Part shown: positions 28,976-34,620 of the stretch, piece by piece | How the letters are laid out: every line of letters starts with the position of its first letter | Position numbering within the stretch: position 1 is the first letter of the stretch | From: Candidatus Omnitrophota bacterium | Lineage (GTDB): Bacteria; Omnitrophota; Gorgyraeia; M55B152 | NCBI GenBank assembly: GCA_018399975.1 | Contig: JAGYNU010000005.1 | Location: 1-34,620 of the forward strand | Length of the DNA: 34,620 nt | Direction: 5' to 3' | Translations under genes and position numbers: made by a program | The notes under the pieces: model-generated | What the model saw: the letters and a program-made list of their open reading frames with translations, nothing else | Databases searched by the model: none | Told to the model about the DNA's origin: nothing

Positions 28976-29005
28976 ATAATATTGTATAAATTTGTGTATA
29001 AGAAG

Positions 29006-29042
29006 GAGGTGGTTGGACAATAACAATCACCTCTTTTTTTTA
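29006..29042 (+). terminator. Intrinsic terminator after the acidic-tailed membrane protein
   Basis: GAGGTGGTTG pairs with CAATCACCTC around an 8-base loop (one G-U pair), directly followed by a run of nine T. Confidence 0.9.
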
Positions 29043-29068
29043 TAGGTTTTAAGATTAATAGTAAGAAA

Positions 29069-30523
29069 ATGGAAATAAAAAATATAAAAAATAAATTACG
29101 TGATTTATATAATCAAGCTTGTAAAGAAGATGTATCTATATATATAGTTGGCGGTTTTATTAGAGATTTAATGATGGGGTATGATTTAAGTAAAAAAATA
29201 GATATAGATTTTACATTAAATACAAATATAGCTTCGTTTACCAAAAAAGTATCTGATAAATTTAAAGCTGATTATATTATCTTAAACAGAGATTTCAATA
29301 CGATTAGGATTATTATAAGAGATTTTGATTTTGATTATCAGATGGATTTTACAGAATTTAAAGGTAAAACAATCCAAGAAGATTTATATAAACGTGATTT
29401 TACAGTTAATGCAGTAGCAATAGAATTAGGCAAATTTTTAAATGCTAAGTCAAAAAAAGATTTAAGAAAATATTTGATATATCCAACTAATACCTTAAAA
29501 CATTTTTGTAACAAAAAGATAGTTTCTGTTAATTCAAATTCCTTAATTGATGATTCTTTAAGGATGCTTAGAGCTTTTAGTATAGGAGCACATCTAACTT
29601 TTGAAATAGAAAAAAATACTTTAAGAGAAATTAATGAAAATAAAATGGCTATACATAAAATTTCTTTTGAAAGGATAAGAGATGAAATCTTTAGATTGTT
29701 ATCAACAGATAATTCTTATAAATATATTTTGAAGATGGCCGAAACTGGTTTATTCGATGAAATTTTCCCTGAATTAAAAAATGGGAAAAATATTGAACAA
29801 GGGCCTTATCATAAATTTGATGTTTATTATCATAGTTTGGAGTGTATCAAACAATTTGAAAGTATTTTAGGTAAAATTTATCAAGATGATTATTTAAGGG
29901 TAAGATTAAAAAAAATTTTAGAGGATTATATATCTGGGTATAGGTCCCAAAAAGCTTTATTAAAATTAGCTTTACTTTATCATGACGTTGGAAAACCCAA
30001 TGTTAGATTTATAGAAGATGGTAAAATTAAGTTTTGGGGGCATGAAAAAGTTAGTCAAGATATAACCGAAGAAATGGCTAAAAGATATAGATTATCAAAT
30101 GCTGAAATGAAGAGTTTAAAAAATATGGTTTATAACCACATGCGTCCAGGGCATTTAGTAGAACAAAAAGAATCAACAAAAAAAGCACGTTATAGATTTT
30201 TCAAAGATGCAGGGCTTAATACTCCCTTAGTAATCTTGCTTTCTATTGCAGATAAATATGCAACTGCAGGAGAACTTATAACCAAACAGTCTATGAGGGA
30301 TCATGAAAAGTTCTTGATCAAATTACTTAAAGAATATTTTCATATTCAAGAAAGAATTGAACCTGAAAAATTAATAGATGGTAATGACATAATGAAGATT
30401 TTAGATATTAAGCCTTCTCCTATGGTTGGCAAAATAATTGAGGAAGTAGAACTTTTGCAAATGCAAAATAAAATAAAAAATAAAAAGCAAGCTATTGCTT
30501 TTATAGAAAAGTATAAAATATAA
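29069..30523 (+). CDS. tRNA nucleotidyltransferase with HD domain (probable CC-adding enzyme)
   Basis: It belongs to the class II tRNA 3'-end polymerases. The N-terminal half has YIVGGFIRDLMMG, DIDFTL, YKRDFTVNA and the nucleotide-selecting DDSLRMLRAF. An HD domain follows (LLYHDVGKPN at about 303-312, GHEKVSQDITEEMA, IADKYATAGE). Between motifs A and B it runs MDFTEFKGKTIQEDLYKRDF, 14 residues shorter than the enzyme at 10246. It lacks the flexible loop whose loss is the known hallmark of CC-adding enzymes. The 484 residues end just before the tRNA-Phe promoter. A full CCA-adding activity is the alternative. Confidence 0.9.
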   Translation: MEIKNIKNKLRDLYNQACKEDVSIYIVGGFIRDLMMGYDLSKKIDIDFTLNTNIASFTKKVSDKFKADYIILNRDFNTIRIIIRDFDFDYQMDFTEFKGKTIQEDLYKRDFTVNAVAIELGKFLNAKSKKDLRKYLIYPTNTLKHFCNKKIVSVNSNSLIDDSLRMLRAFSIGAHLTFEIEKNTLREINENKMAIHKISFERIRDEIFRLLSTDNSYKYILKMAETGLFDEIFPELKNGKNIEQGPYHKFDVYYHSLECIKQFESILGKIYQDDYLRVRLKKILEDYISGYRSQKALLKLALLYHDVGKPNVRFIEDGKIKFWGHEKVSQDITEEMAKRYRLSNAEMKSLKNMVYNHMRPGHLVEQKESTKKARYRFFKDAGLNTPLVILLSIADKYATAGELITKQSMRDHEKFLIKLLKEYFHIQERIEPEKLIDGNDIMKILDIKPSPMVGKIIEEVELLQMQNKIKNKKQAIAFIEKYKI

Positions 30524-30552
30524 TTGACATTTTTTTTTGTTTTTGTTAAAAT
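30524..30552 (+). promoter_or_regulatory. Strong sigma-70 promoter of tRNA-Phe
   Basis: Perfect TTGACA, a 17-base T-rich spacer and TAAAAT. It begins on the base after the stop codon of the upstream gene. Transcription would start near 30559, about 70 bases before the mature tRNA. Confidence 0.75.
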
Positions 30553-30629
30553 CTTTCAGCAAGGTGAATTTGAGATTTCCGGTTGGGTATTTTTTTATCT
30601 GTAATCTTATATTTATCATCTGCCTTATT

Positions 30630-30702
30630 GGCGAGGTAGCTCAGGCGGTAGAGCGCTTGACTGAAAATCAGGGCGTCGGCGGTTCGATTCCGTCCCTCGC
30701 CA
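30630..30702 (+). tRNA. tRNA-Phe (anticodon GAA)
   Basis: A full cloverleaf can be drawn: acceptor GGCGAGG with CCTCGCC, D stem GCTC/GAGC, anticodon stem CTTGA/TCAGG with loop CTGAAAA (anticodon GAA), T stem GGCGG/CCGTC with TTCGATT loop, discriminator A. The next bases are TTC, so the CCA end is not encoded and must be added by an enzyme. The ORF 30537-30749 is an artefact across it. Confidence 0.97.
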
Positions 30703-30766
30703 TTCTCTTCTTAATTTTTTTACTCTATTCTTTTTATTACACTTATTAAAAAAGTTTAAAATCTAT

Positions 30767-30795
30767 TTGACTTTCGTAATTTTATATAGTATACT
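30767..30795 (+). promoter_or_regulatory. Sigma-70 promoter of the first 59-residue peptide
   Basis: TTGACT, a 17-base spacer and TATACT are both near-consensus. Transcription would begin near 30802, leaving a short leader with aggag before GTG 30825. Confidence 0.7.
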
Positions 30796-30824
30796 TATTG
30801 TGAATCACAAACAGGAGAAAAAAA

Positions 30825-31004
30825 GTGAAAAGAAAATTTTTTTTCTTATTAATTCTAATGATTTTTGTGACATACTGGATAATATGGCCTGTTGAAAGCT
30901 GTTTATCTACAAGTGCTTCTCCTACAGTGGGTAGCGGAAATGGGGGATGCAGTATGGGCCCTATCAATTTCCAATTCAGTGGTTCATTTCAATGCCAGCA
31001 GTAG
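30825..31004 (+). CDS. Small exported or membrane peptide, WPVE-C family, copy 1
   Basis: This 59-residue ORF is too short for the track. It starts at GTG with caggag 8 bases upstream. MKRKFFFLLILMIFVTYW is a basic start plus hydrophobic helix, as in a signal peptide or anchor. WPVESC follows (Cys 26), then a Ser/Thr/Gly linker (ASPTVGSGNGG), CSMGPINFQFSGSF and a third Cys near the end. It is paralogous to 31303-31482, which has the same 59-residue length and the same position of WPVE-x-C. Cys 26 is not in a standard lipobox (VESC). I know no family; a two-Cys extracytoplasmic peptide, signal or toxin-like product is possible but unproven. Confidence 0.75.
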   Translation: MKRKFFFLLILMIFVTYWIIWPVESCLSTSASPTVGSGNGGCSMGPINFQFSGSFQCQQ

Positions 31005-31302
31005 TAATCCTTTCCAATTTCTAACCTTATTTTTACATATATTGTAATAATTTTTCAAATTTCGTGTTATATAAATAAAGAAGTTGAATTTAAATGTTAA
31101 AATATTTTTAAGGTTATATATAAATTTTACAGTTTTTGTATTTTTTTGTTTTTTTATAATAAAAATTTTATTTTTATAATTACTTAATAATTAAAGGTTT
31201 ATATATAAAAATATAAAAATATACTAATTTGGCATTCTATTTGCTTTTATTATTATTAAAAAGAAGATAAATTTTTTTACTTCACAAGGGAGGTGAAGAA
31301 AA
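31005..31302. other. AT-rich spacer between the two peptide genes
   Basis: Nearly 300 bases of very AT-rich DNA with no gene. It contains two AT palindromes, TTATATATAA (31114-31123) and TTTATATATAAA (31198-31209), each preceded by aagg, and the sigma-54-type promoter of copy 2. I see no intrinsic terminator after copy 1. Confidence 0.6.
31229..31245 (+). promoter_or_regulatory. Sigma-54 (-24/-12) promoter of the second peptide
   Basis: TTGGCATTCTATTTGCT fits the YTGGCACGNNNNTTGCW consensus, with GG and GC at exactly the required spacing; only the CG after TGGCA differs. Transcription would start near 31256, 47 bases before the ATG. This is the only convincing match of this type I noticed in the window. 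Confidence 0.65.
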
Positions 31303-31482
31303 ATGAATAAAAAATGGTTTTTATTATTACTGCTTATTGCTTTTGTAATATACTGGATGGTATGGCCTGTTGAGAATTGTCAAGCTACAGGGGCATCTCA
31401 GGTAACTCCGGGGAGCGGTGGTGGTTCTGGTTGTGATCTTGGTCCTGTCCAATGGCAACTGGGTGGCAGCACTAATATGTAG
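31303..31482 (+). CDS. Small exported or membrane peptide, WPVE-C family, copy 2
   Basis: This 59-residue ORF is missing from the track. It has a strong ribosome binding site (gggaggtg, 8 bases before ATG). MNKKWFLLLLLIAFVIYW is followed by MVWPVENC (Cys 26), a linker rich in Gly and Ser (TPGSGGGSG), then CDLGPVQWQLGGS. Shared with copy 1 are YW-x-x-WPVE-x-C, the linker, and C-x-x-GP-x-x-x-Q-x-x-GS; DNA identity is highest over the WPVE codons. A sigma-54-type promoter lies before it and a perfect terminator after it, so it forms its own regulated unit. No function can be assigned. Confidence 0.8.
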   Translation: MNKKWFLLLLLIAFVIYWMVWPVENCQATGASQVTPGSGGGSGCDLGPVQWQLGGSTNM

Positions 31483-31508
31483 TAAAAAAGTTTGCATAAA
31501 GTAGTTTT

Positions 31509-31544
31509 AAACCCCTCGTTTATTTTAAACGAGGGGTTTTTATT
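31509..31544 (+). terminator. Intrinsic terminator after the second peptide
   Basis: AAACCCCTCGTTTA and TAAACGAGGGGTTT form a perfect 14-base stem with a 3-base loop, followed by TTATT. It is the strongest hairpin in the window and closes the peptide unit. Confidence 0.93.
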
Positions 31545-31610
31545 GTGCTTAAACTTTTCTATTCTAAATTATTCTTGCCTTATTTTTAATTCAATAGTAG
31601 TATATAAAAT

Positions 31611-31649
31611 AGCTTATAGTTTCCACCAAAAAATGGCGGACAGGCATAG
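31611..31649. repeat. Dispersed repeat, copy 1 (ccaccaaaaaatggcgg core)
   Basis: It holds tagtttccaccaaaaaatggcggaca, identical over 26 bases to a copy at 34433-34472 and flanked in both by agct-cata/agcttata words. The core ccacc-aaaaaat-ggcgg is an imperfect palindrome. Confidence 0.8.
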
Positions 31650-31732
31650 TATTTAGATTATAGGAAAACAGAAATTAGAATTTTATTATTAAAAACATAT
31701 TCGATAATTTCCAAAAAAGTCAATTTTAAATT

Positions 31733-32419
31733 ATGTGTTGTGATAGGAATAAATATCAAGAAGAATTCCAAAATTTGGTTGATATAATAAAAACATTACG
31801 CGGACCAAATGGATGTCCTTGGGATAAAAAACAAAAACCCGAAGATGTAAAAACTTACCTTTTAGAAGAAGTTTATGAAACAATTGAAGCTATTGATAAT
31901 AAAAATTATAATAATATCCAGGAGGAATTAGGGGATCTTTTACTTCTTATTATTTTTTTGGCTGATTATTATGAAAAAGAGGGTAAATTTGATTTATCTA
32001 ATGTTATTCAAGATATATCCAATAAATTAGTTAGAAGGCACCCTCATGTTTTTGCAGATGAAAATTTAGAAACCCCCGAGGAAGTCATAAAAAACTGGGA
32101 TAGATTAAAGAAAAAAGAAAGAAAGGGTAAAAGAAAAAATTTTTTCGATGGAATTCCAAAATCTGCGCCTGCTTTATTACGTTCTTATTTATTTTTTAAA
32201 AAAGCTTATAGGTTTCATAAAATTAAATCTTTAAGTCCTGAAAAATCCATTCGAAATATTAAAGATGAATTAAAAGAGTCTAATCTTAAAGATGATAAAA
32301 CTATGATAGGTAAGTTATTGTTTCAAGTTGTTGAACTTTCTGCAAAATTAGGAGTAGAGCCTGAATCTGCTTTACTTTTTTACCTTGAGGATTGTTCTAA
32401 AAATTTTATAGATGAATAA
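31733..32419 (+). CDS. mazG: Nucleoside triphosphate pyrophosphohydrolase MazG
   Basis: It splits NTPs to NMP and pyrophosphate, acting as a house-cleaning enzyme. The 228 residues carry the helical MazG fold: LRGPNGCPWDKKQ, then the metal-binding YLLEEVYETIEAI and EELGDLLLLIIF, RRHPHVF, and a second degenerate half after NWDRLKKKER. It is slightly shorter than E. coli MazG. No strong ribosome binding site is visible before ATG. It overlaps the radical SAM gene by 8 bases. Confidence 0.94.
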   Translation: MCCDRNKYQEEFQNLVDIIKTLRGPNGCPWDKKQKPEDVKTYLLEEVYETIEAIDNKNYNNIQEELGDLLLLIIFLADYYEKEGKFDLSNVIQDISNKLVRRHPHVFADENLETPEEVIKNWDRLKKKERKGKRKNFFDGIPKSAPALLRSYLFFKKAYRFHKIKSLSPEKSIRNIKDELKESNLKDDKTMIGKLLFQVVELSAKLGVEPESALLFYLEDCSKNFIDE

Positions 32420-33329
32420 TAATAGATATTATACCCTTAATAATTATTTTAAAAGTAAGTATAAAGAACGGGTCCAGAAAATAACAGTTGATGGTGGATT
32501 TTCGTGTCCTAATATAGACGGGACTATCAGTAAAAGTGGGTGTATATTTTGTAATAATTTAGCTTTTAGCCCACAGTTAAGGCAAAAGGAAAAAGATATA
32601 AAAAAACAGATTGAATATGGAATAAGATTTGCCGAAAAACGGTATAATGCAAAAAAGTATATGGTTTATTTTCAGCCATATACAAATACTTATGGTAAAT
32701 TAGCTGAATTGAAATCTAAATATGATATAATAAAAGAGTTTAAGAATGTGGTTGGATTAGCTATTGGAACAAGGCCAGATTGTGTCGATGAAGAAAAACT
32801 AAATTTATTGGATTCTTATACTGACCAATATGAAGCATGGATTGAATATGGACTTCAAAGTGCAAGAGATAAAACTTTAAAGTTAATTAATCGAGGGCAT
32901 GATTATGAAAGATTTAGGCAAGCTGTTTTAGACACAAAGAAAAAACGGCTGAAAATTTGTGTGCATGTTATAATTGGGTTGCCTAAAGAAAATTTAAAAG
33001 ATTATATTTATACTGCTAAGAAATTAGCTGAGTTAAAAGTTGACGGCGTTAAAATACATCCTGCCCATGTCGTTAAAGATACGACATTAGAAGTAATTTA
33101 TAAAAAAGGGAAATATAATCCGATTAGTTTTAATGATTATGTCCAATCTGCGGCTACGATGATAGAATACTTACATTCTGATTGTATTATACAAAGAGTT
33201 GGGGCTTCAGCTCCAGATGATATGCTTTTGGCGCCTGATTGGATAAACGAAAAAGATGCAAAAATGGCTATTAATAATTATTTAGAAGAAAGAAATAGTT
33301 GGCAGGGAAAGCATATAAATAATAAATAA
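32412..33329 (+). CDS. TIGR01212 family radical SAM protein (YtqA/YhcC type)
   Basis: The 305 residues match the YhcC/YtqA group: VDGGFSCPNIDGTISKSGCIFCNN holds the cluster cysteines in C-x11-C-x2-C spacing, which is unlike the usual C-x3-C-x2-C. MVYFQPYTNTY, IGTRPDCVDEEKL, EYGLQSARDKTLKLINRGHDY and HVIIGLPKE follow and are typical. The substrate is not established. It is translationally coupled to mazG by overlap. Confidence 0.92.
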   Translation: MNNNRYYTLNNYFKSKYKERVQKITVDGGFSCPNIDGTISKSGCIFCNNLAFSPQLRQKEKDIKKQIEYGIRFAEKRYNAKKYMVYFQPYTNTYGKLAELKSKYDIIKEFKNVVGLAIGTRPDCVDEEKLNLLDSYTDQYEAWIEYGLQSARDKTLKLINRGHDYERFRQAVLDTKKKRLKICVHVIIGLPKENLKDYIYTAKKLAELKVDGVKIHPAHVVKDTTLEVIYKKGKYNPISFNDYVQSAATMIEYLHSDCIIQRVGASAPDDMLLAPDWINEKDAKMAINNYLEERNSWQGKHINNK

Positions 33330-33485
33330 TAAATAATAAATACTAAACAATATCTAAATTGCAATGTTTCAAATTACAAACAAGGAAATTTAGAGCATAA
33401 ATTCGGAGTATTGATTAATTAGAAGATTAAAATTTGTTTAGTATCTAGATATTAGAAATTCGGATTTCGGGCTTAGATTTTTATT
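33330..33485. repeat. AT-rich imperfect inverted word-repeat
   Basis: It begins with tandem aataaataataaat and has atactaaacaatatctaaat opposed by atttgtttagtatctagatatt, then aaattcggatttcgggcttag. The vocabulary matches the 17873-18118 element (ctaaac, tgtttcaaa, attcgga, gcttag). No gene is seen. Confidence 0.6.
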
Positions 33486-34085
33486 ATGAAGAAAGTATTA
33501 TTACATATATGTTGCGGAGTATGTGCTGCCGGGATAGTAGAAAGGCTTCGTGAGGAAAATTATGAAGTTACTGGTTTTTTTTATAACCCTAATATACATC
33601 CTAAAGAAGAGTATGCCAAAAGATTAGAATCTGCAAGAAAAATTGTAAATCATTTTAATTTTCCTATGATAGAAGGAAAGTACAATAAAAAGGATTGGTT
33701 TTATGAAATTAAAGGATTAGAAAAGGAACCAGAGGGTGGAAAGAGATGCAGCAAATGTTTTAAAATGAGGCTTAAGGAAACTATGGAATATTTCAAGGAA
33801 GGTGGATTTGATTTTTTTACTACTACACTTACTATAAGTCCTCATAAAAATGCAGCAGAAATAAATAGAATTGGAAGACAAATAAGCGAATTTAAGTTTT
33901 TAGAGAGAGATTTTAAAAAAAAAGAGGGGTTTAAAAAAGCTATACAAATTTCTAAAGAATTAGATCTTTATAGACAAAATTATTGCGGATGTGTGTTTAG
34001 TCGGAGGACAGATGACAGAAAACAGAAGACAGAAGACAGAAAACAGAAAATAGATGGCAGAAGACAGAAGATTATAGATTGTTAG
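33486..34085 (+). CDS. queH: Epoxyqueuosine reductase QueH
   Basis: It makes queuosine in tRNA from epoxyqueuosine, as a non-orthologous replacement of QueG. The 199 residues show VLLHICCGVCAAG, FFYNPNIHPKEEY, the pair in RCSKCFKMRL, TTTLTISPHKN, and YRQNYCGCVFS; these supply the cysteines for the Fe-S cluster and redox pair. The family-like part ends at CGCVFSRR. The last 23 or so residues (DRKQKTEDRKQK...) are encoded by a gaagacagaaaac repeat. Other queuosine genes are not in the window. Confidence 0.92.
   Translation: MKKVLLHICCGVCAAGIVERLREENYEVTGFFYNPNIHPKEEYAKRLESARKIVNHFNFPMIEGKYNKKDWFYEIKGLEKEPEGGKRCSKCFKMRLKETMEYFKEGGFDFFTTTLTISPHKNAAEINRIGRQISEFKFLERDFKKKEGFKKAIQISKELDLYRQNYCGCVFSRRTDDRKQKTEDRKQKIDGRRQKIIDC
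34007..34076 (+). repeat. Tandem gacagaaaacagaa repeat inside the 3' end of queH
   Basis: About five imperfect units of the type agaagacagaaaac run to the queH stop. They encode a repetitive, charged tail (DRKQK, EDRKQK, GRRQK). Confidence 0.85.
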
Positions 34086-34204
34086 GGATATTAGGAAATT
34101 GGGATTTGGTTATTGGGAAATCAGATTTTGGAATATTTTTACCCAATATCCTGATATCCGTGTTTTAATCAGCGGTAATCAGTACGTTTTTAAAAATCAG
34201 CTTG

Positions 34205-34234
34205 CCCCATTAGATAATTTATTATTTAATGGGG
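34205..34234. repeat. Hairpin CCCCATTA/TAATGGGG
   Basis: Perfect 8-base arms with an AT-rich loop. No T-run follows on the + strand. It lies before the small zinc-ribbon gene. Confidence 0.6.
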
Positions 34235-34242
34235 TGTTAGTC

Positions 34243-34262
34243 CTTGTCTGCCGGCAGGCAGG
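34243..34262. repeat. Degenerate GC palindrome
   Basis: ccttgtctgccggcaggcagg is a mutated copy of the CCTGCCTGCCGGCAGGCAGG element, intact on its right side. Confidence 0.7.
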
Positions 34263-34284
34263 TGTGTATTAAAAGGGGTGTAAT

Positions 34285-34434
34285 ATGAAATGTGATACAT
34301 GTGGTAAAGAAACAGATGAAGTTAGACGAGTTGTAATTTATAAGGGATATGATAAAACAAGAGCAGTTCCTATCTATAATTGTCTTGAATGTTATAAAAA
34401 GAAAGAAAAAACAAAAGGTTACAATAAAAAGTAG
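34285..34434 (+). CDS. 49-residue zinc-ribbon protein
   Basis: This short ORF is missing from the track, which shows only its minus-strand shadow. It starts MKCDTCGKETDEVRRV and contains a second pair in NCLECYKKKEK. Two CxxC pairs 26 residues apart (between Cys 6 and Cys 33) make a likely zinc ribbon, and the C-terminus is Lys-rich, so binding to nucleic acid or ribosome is possible. aaaggggtg upstream supports the start. Family and function are not known to me. Confidence 0.75.
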   Translation: MKCDTCGKETDEVRRVVIYKGYDKTRAVPIYNCLECYKKKEKTKGYNKK

Positions 34435-34472
34435 CTCATAGTTTCCACCAAAAAATGGCGGACAAGCATAGC
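34433..34472. repeat. Dispersed repeat, copy 2 (ccaccaaaaaatggcgg core)
   Basis: Near-identical to 31611-31649 (gcggacaagcatag against gcggacaggcatag). It begins at the stop of the zinc-ribbon gene. Confidence 0.8.
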
Positions 34473-34484
34473 TTATAGAAAAAC

Positions 34485-34530
34485 ATACAGGTTTCAGGTA
34501 ACATGCTACAAGTAACATGTTTCAAACTGC
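34485..34530. repeat. Word-repeat tract (caggtaacatgctacaagtaacatg)
   Basis: It shares its words with the 9655-9715 tract and the hisB-hisA spacer. Confidence 0.6.
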
Positions 34531-34555
34531 AGACCACATATCTCATAAATTAAAT

Positions 34556-34603
34556 AAATCCCCGTTCGGATAAATCCCCGTTCGGATAAGTCCCCGTTCG
34601 GGA
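34556..34603. repeat. Three tandem 16-base units
   Basis: aaatccccgttcggat occurs twice exactly, then once as aagtccccgttcggga. Three units without spacers do not make a CRISPR array. The array may be cut short by diverged sequence after 34603. Confidence 0.9.
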
Positions 34604-34620
34604 CAGAAATTTAGCTTCAA

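Noticed and set aside
30537-30749. 70-residue + strand ORF with GEVAQAVERLTENQGVGGSIPS
   Set aside because: It is the translation of the tRNA-Phe gene and its flanks, a well-known artefact pattern.
30902-30902. Cys 26 of the first peptide as a lipoprotein attachment site
   Set aside because: VESC and VENC do not fit the lipobox; I treat lipidation as unsupported rather than excluded.
30782-30967. 61-residue minus-strand ORF
   Set aside because: It is the mirror of the first 59-residue peptide gene, which has a promoter, ribosome binding site and paralogue on the + strand.
34237-34518. 93-residue minus-strand ORF
   Set aside because: It covers repeats and the complement of the zinc-ribbon gene; no ribosome binding site or recognisable feature was seen.
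34556-34603. Possible CRISPR array
   Set aside because: Units are 16 bases, directly adjoining without spacers, and no cas gene is present.

Overview
The window is a very AT-rich, gene-dense bacterial chromosome segment. Nearly every recognisable gene is core metabolism, translation or DNA maintenance, and there is no phage, transposase or CRISPR array. The organism is probably an uncultured bacterium of a candidate-phylum type. Omnitrophota is my guess, based on DUF4416, a separate pair of tRNA nucleotidyltransferases, a fused SecDF and abundant GC-palindrome and word-like intergenic repeats. This is inference only: there is no rRNA gene here to place it.

Layout. 1-9.6 kb: the 3' end of alaS overlaps a histidine-tryptophan block, hisD-hisB-hisA-hisI-trpE-trpG-trpD-trpC-trpF, followed by a DUF4416 gene. 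hisH, hisF, trpA and trpB are not in the window. 9.6-10.2 kb: a geneless patch full of hairpins and degenerate repeats. 10.2-15.8 kb: a tRNA nucleotidyltransferase, then ylxP-rbfA-nrnA (ribosome maturation and nanoRNA turnover), fused secDF and a small ferredoxin. 15.8-20.3 kb, minus strand: ligA, polX and a Mth938-like gene. 20.3-25.0 kb: mutM, an M50 site-2 protease with CBS domains, a GspG-like membrane protein, a flavodoxin-like protein and mnmG. 25.1-25.6 kb, minus strand: two coupled genes of unknown function. 25.9-28.1 kb: DUF167, bioY, trxB and a Nudix hydrolase. 28.1-30.7 kb: a TPR protein, a small acidic-tailed membrane protein with a terminator, a second HD-type tRNA nucleotidyltransferase and tRNA-Phe(GAA) without encoded CCA. 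30.8-31.5 kb: two tandem paralogous 59-residue exported or membrane peptides missing from the ORF track. 31.7-34.4 kb: mazG, a TIGR01212 radical SAM gene, queH and a 49-residue zinc-ribbon protein, then repeats to the end.

The most unusual locus is the pair of 59-residue peptides (30825-31004 and 31303-31482). They share a positively charged start, one hydrophobic helix ending in YW-x-x-WPVE-x-C, a Gly/Ser linker and a second Cys followed by x-x-GP. The first has a sigma-70-type promoter. The second has a close match to a sigma-54 (-24/-12) promoter, a strong ribosome binding site and a perfect 14-bp-stem terminator. I recognise no family for them.

Two other themes stand out. The two tRNA nucleotidyltransferases look like a divided A-adding and CC-adding pair. 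The second lacks the flexible-loop segment present in the first, and the only tRNA in the window needs CCA added. Word-like degenerate repeats (aggctacaagctgcaag, gaagacagaaaac, tctaaatccgaaattc) fill many gaps and run into genes: they encode the last residues of TrpE and QueH and supply the region holding the ribosome binding sites of hisA and trpG.
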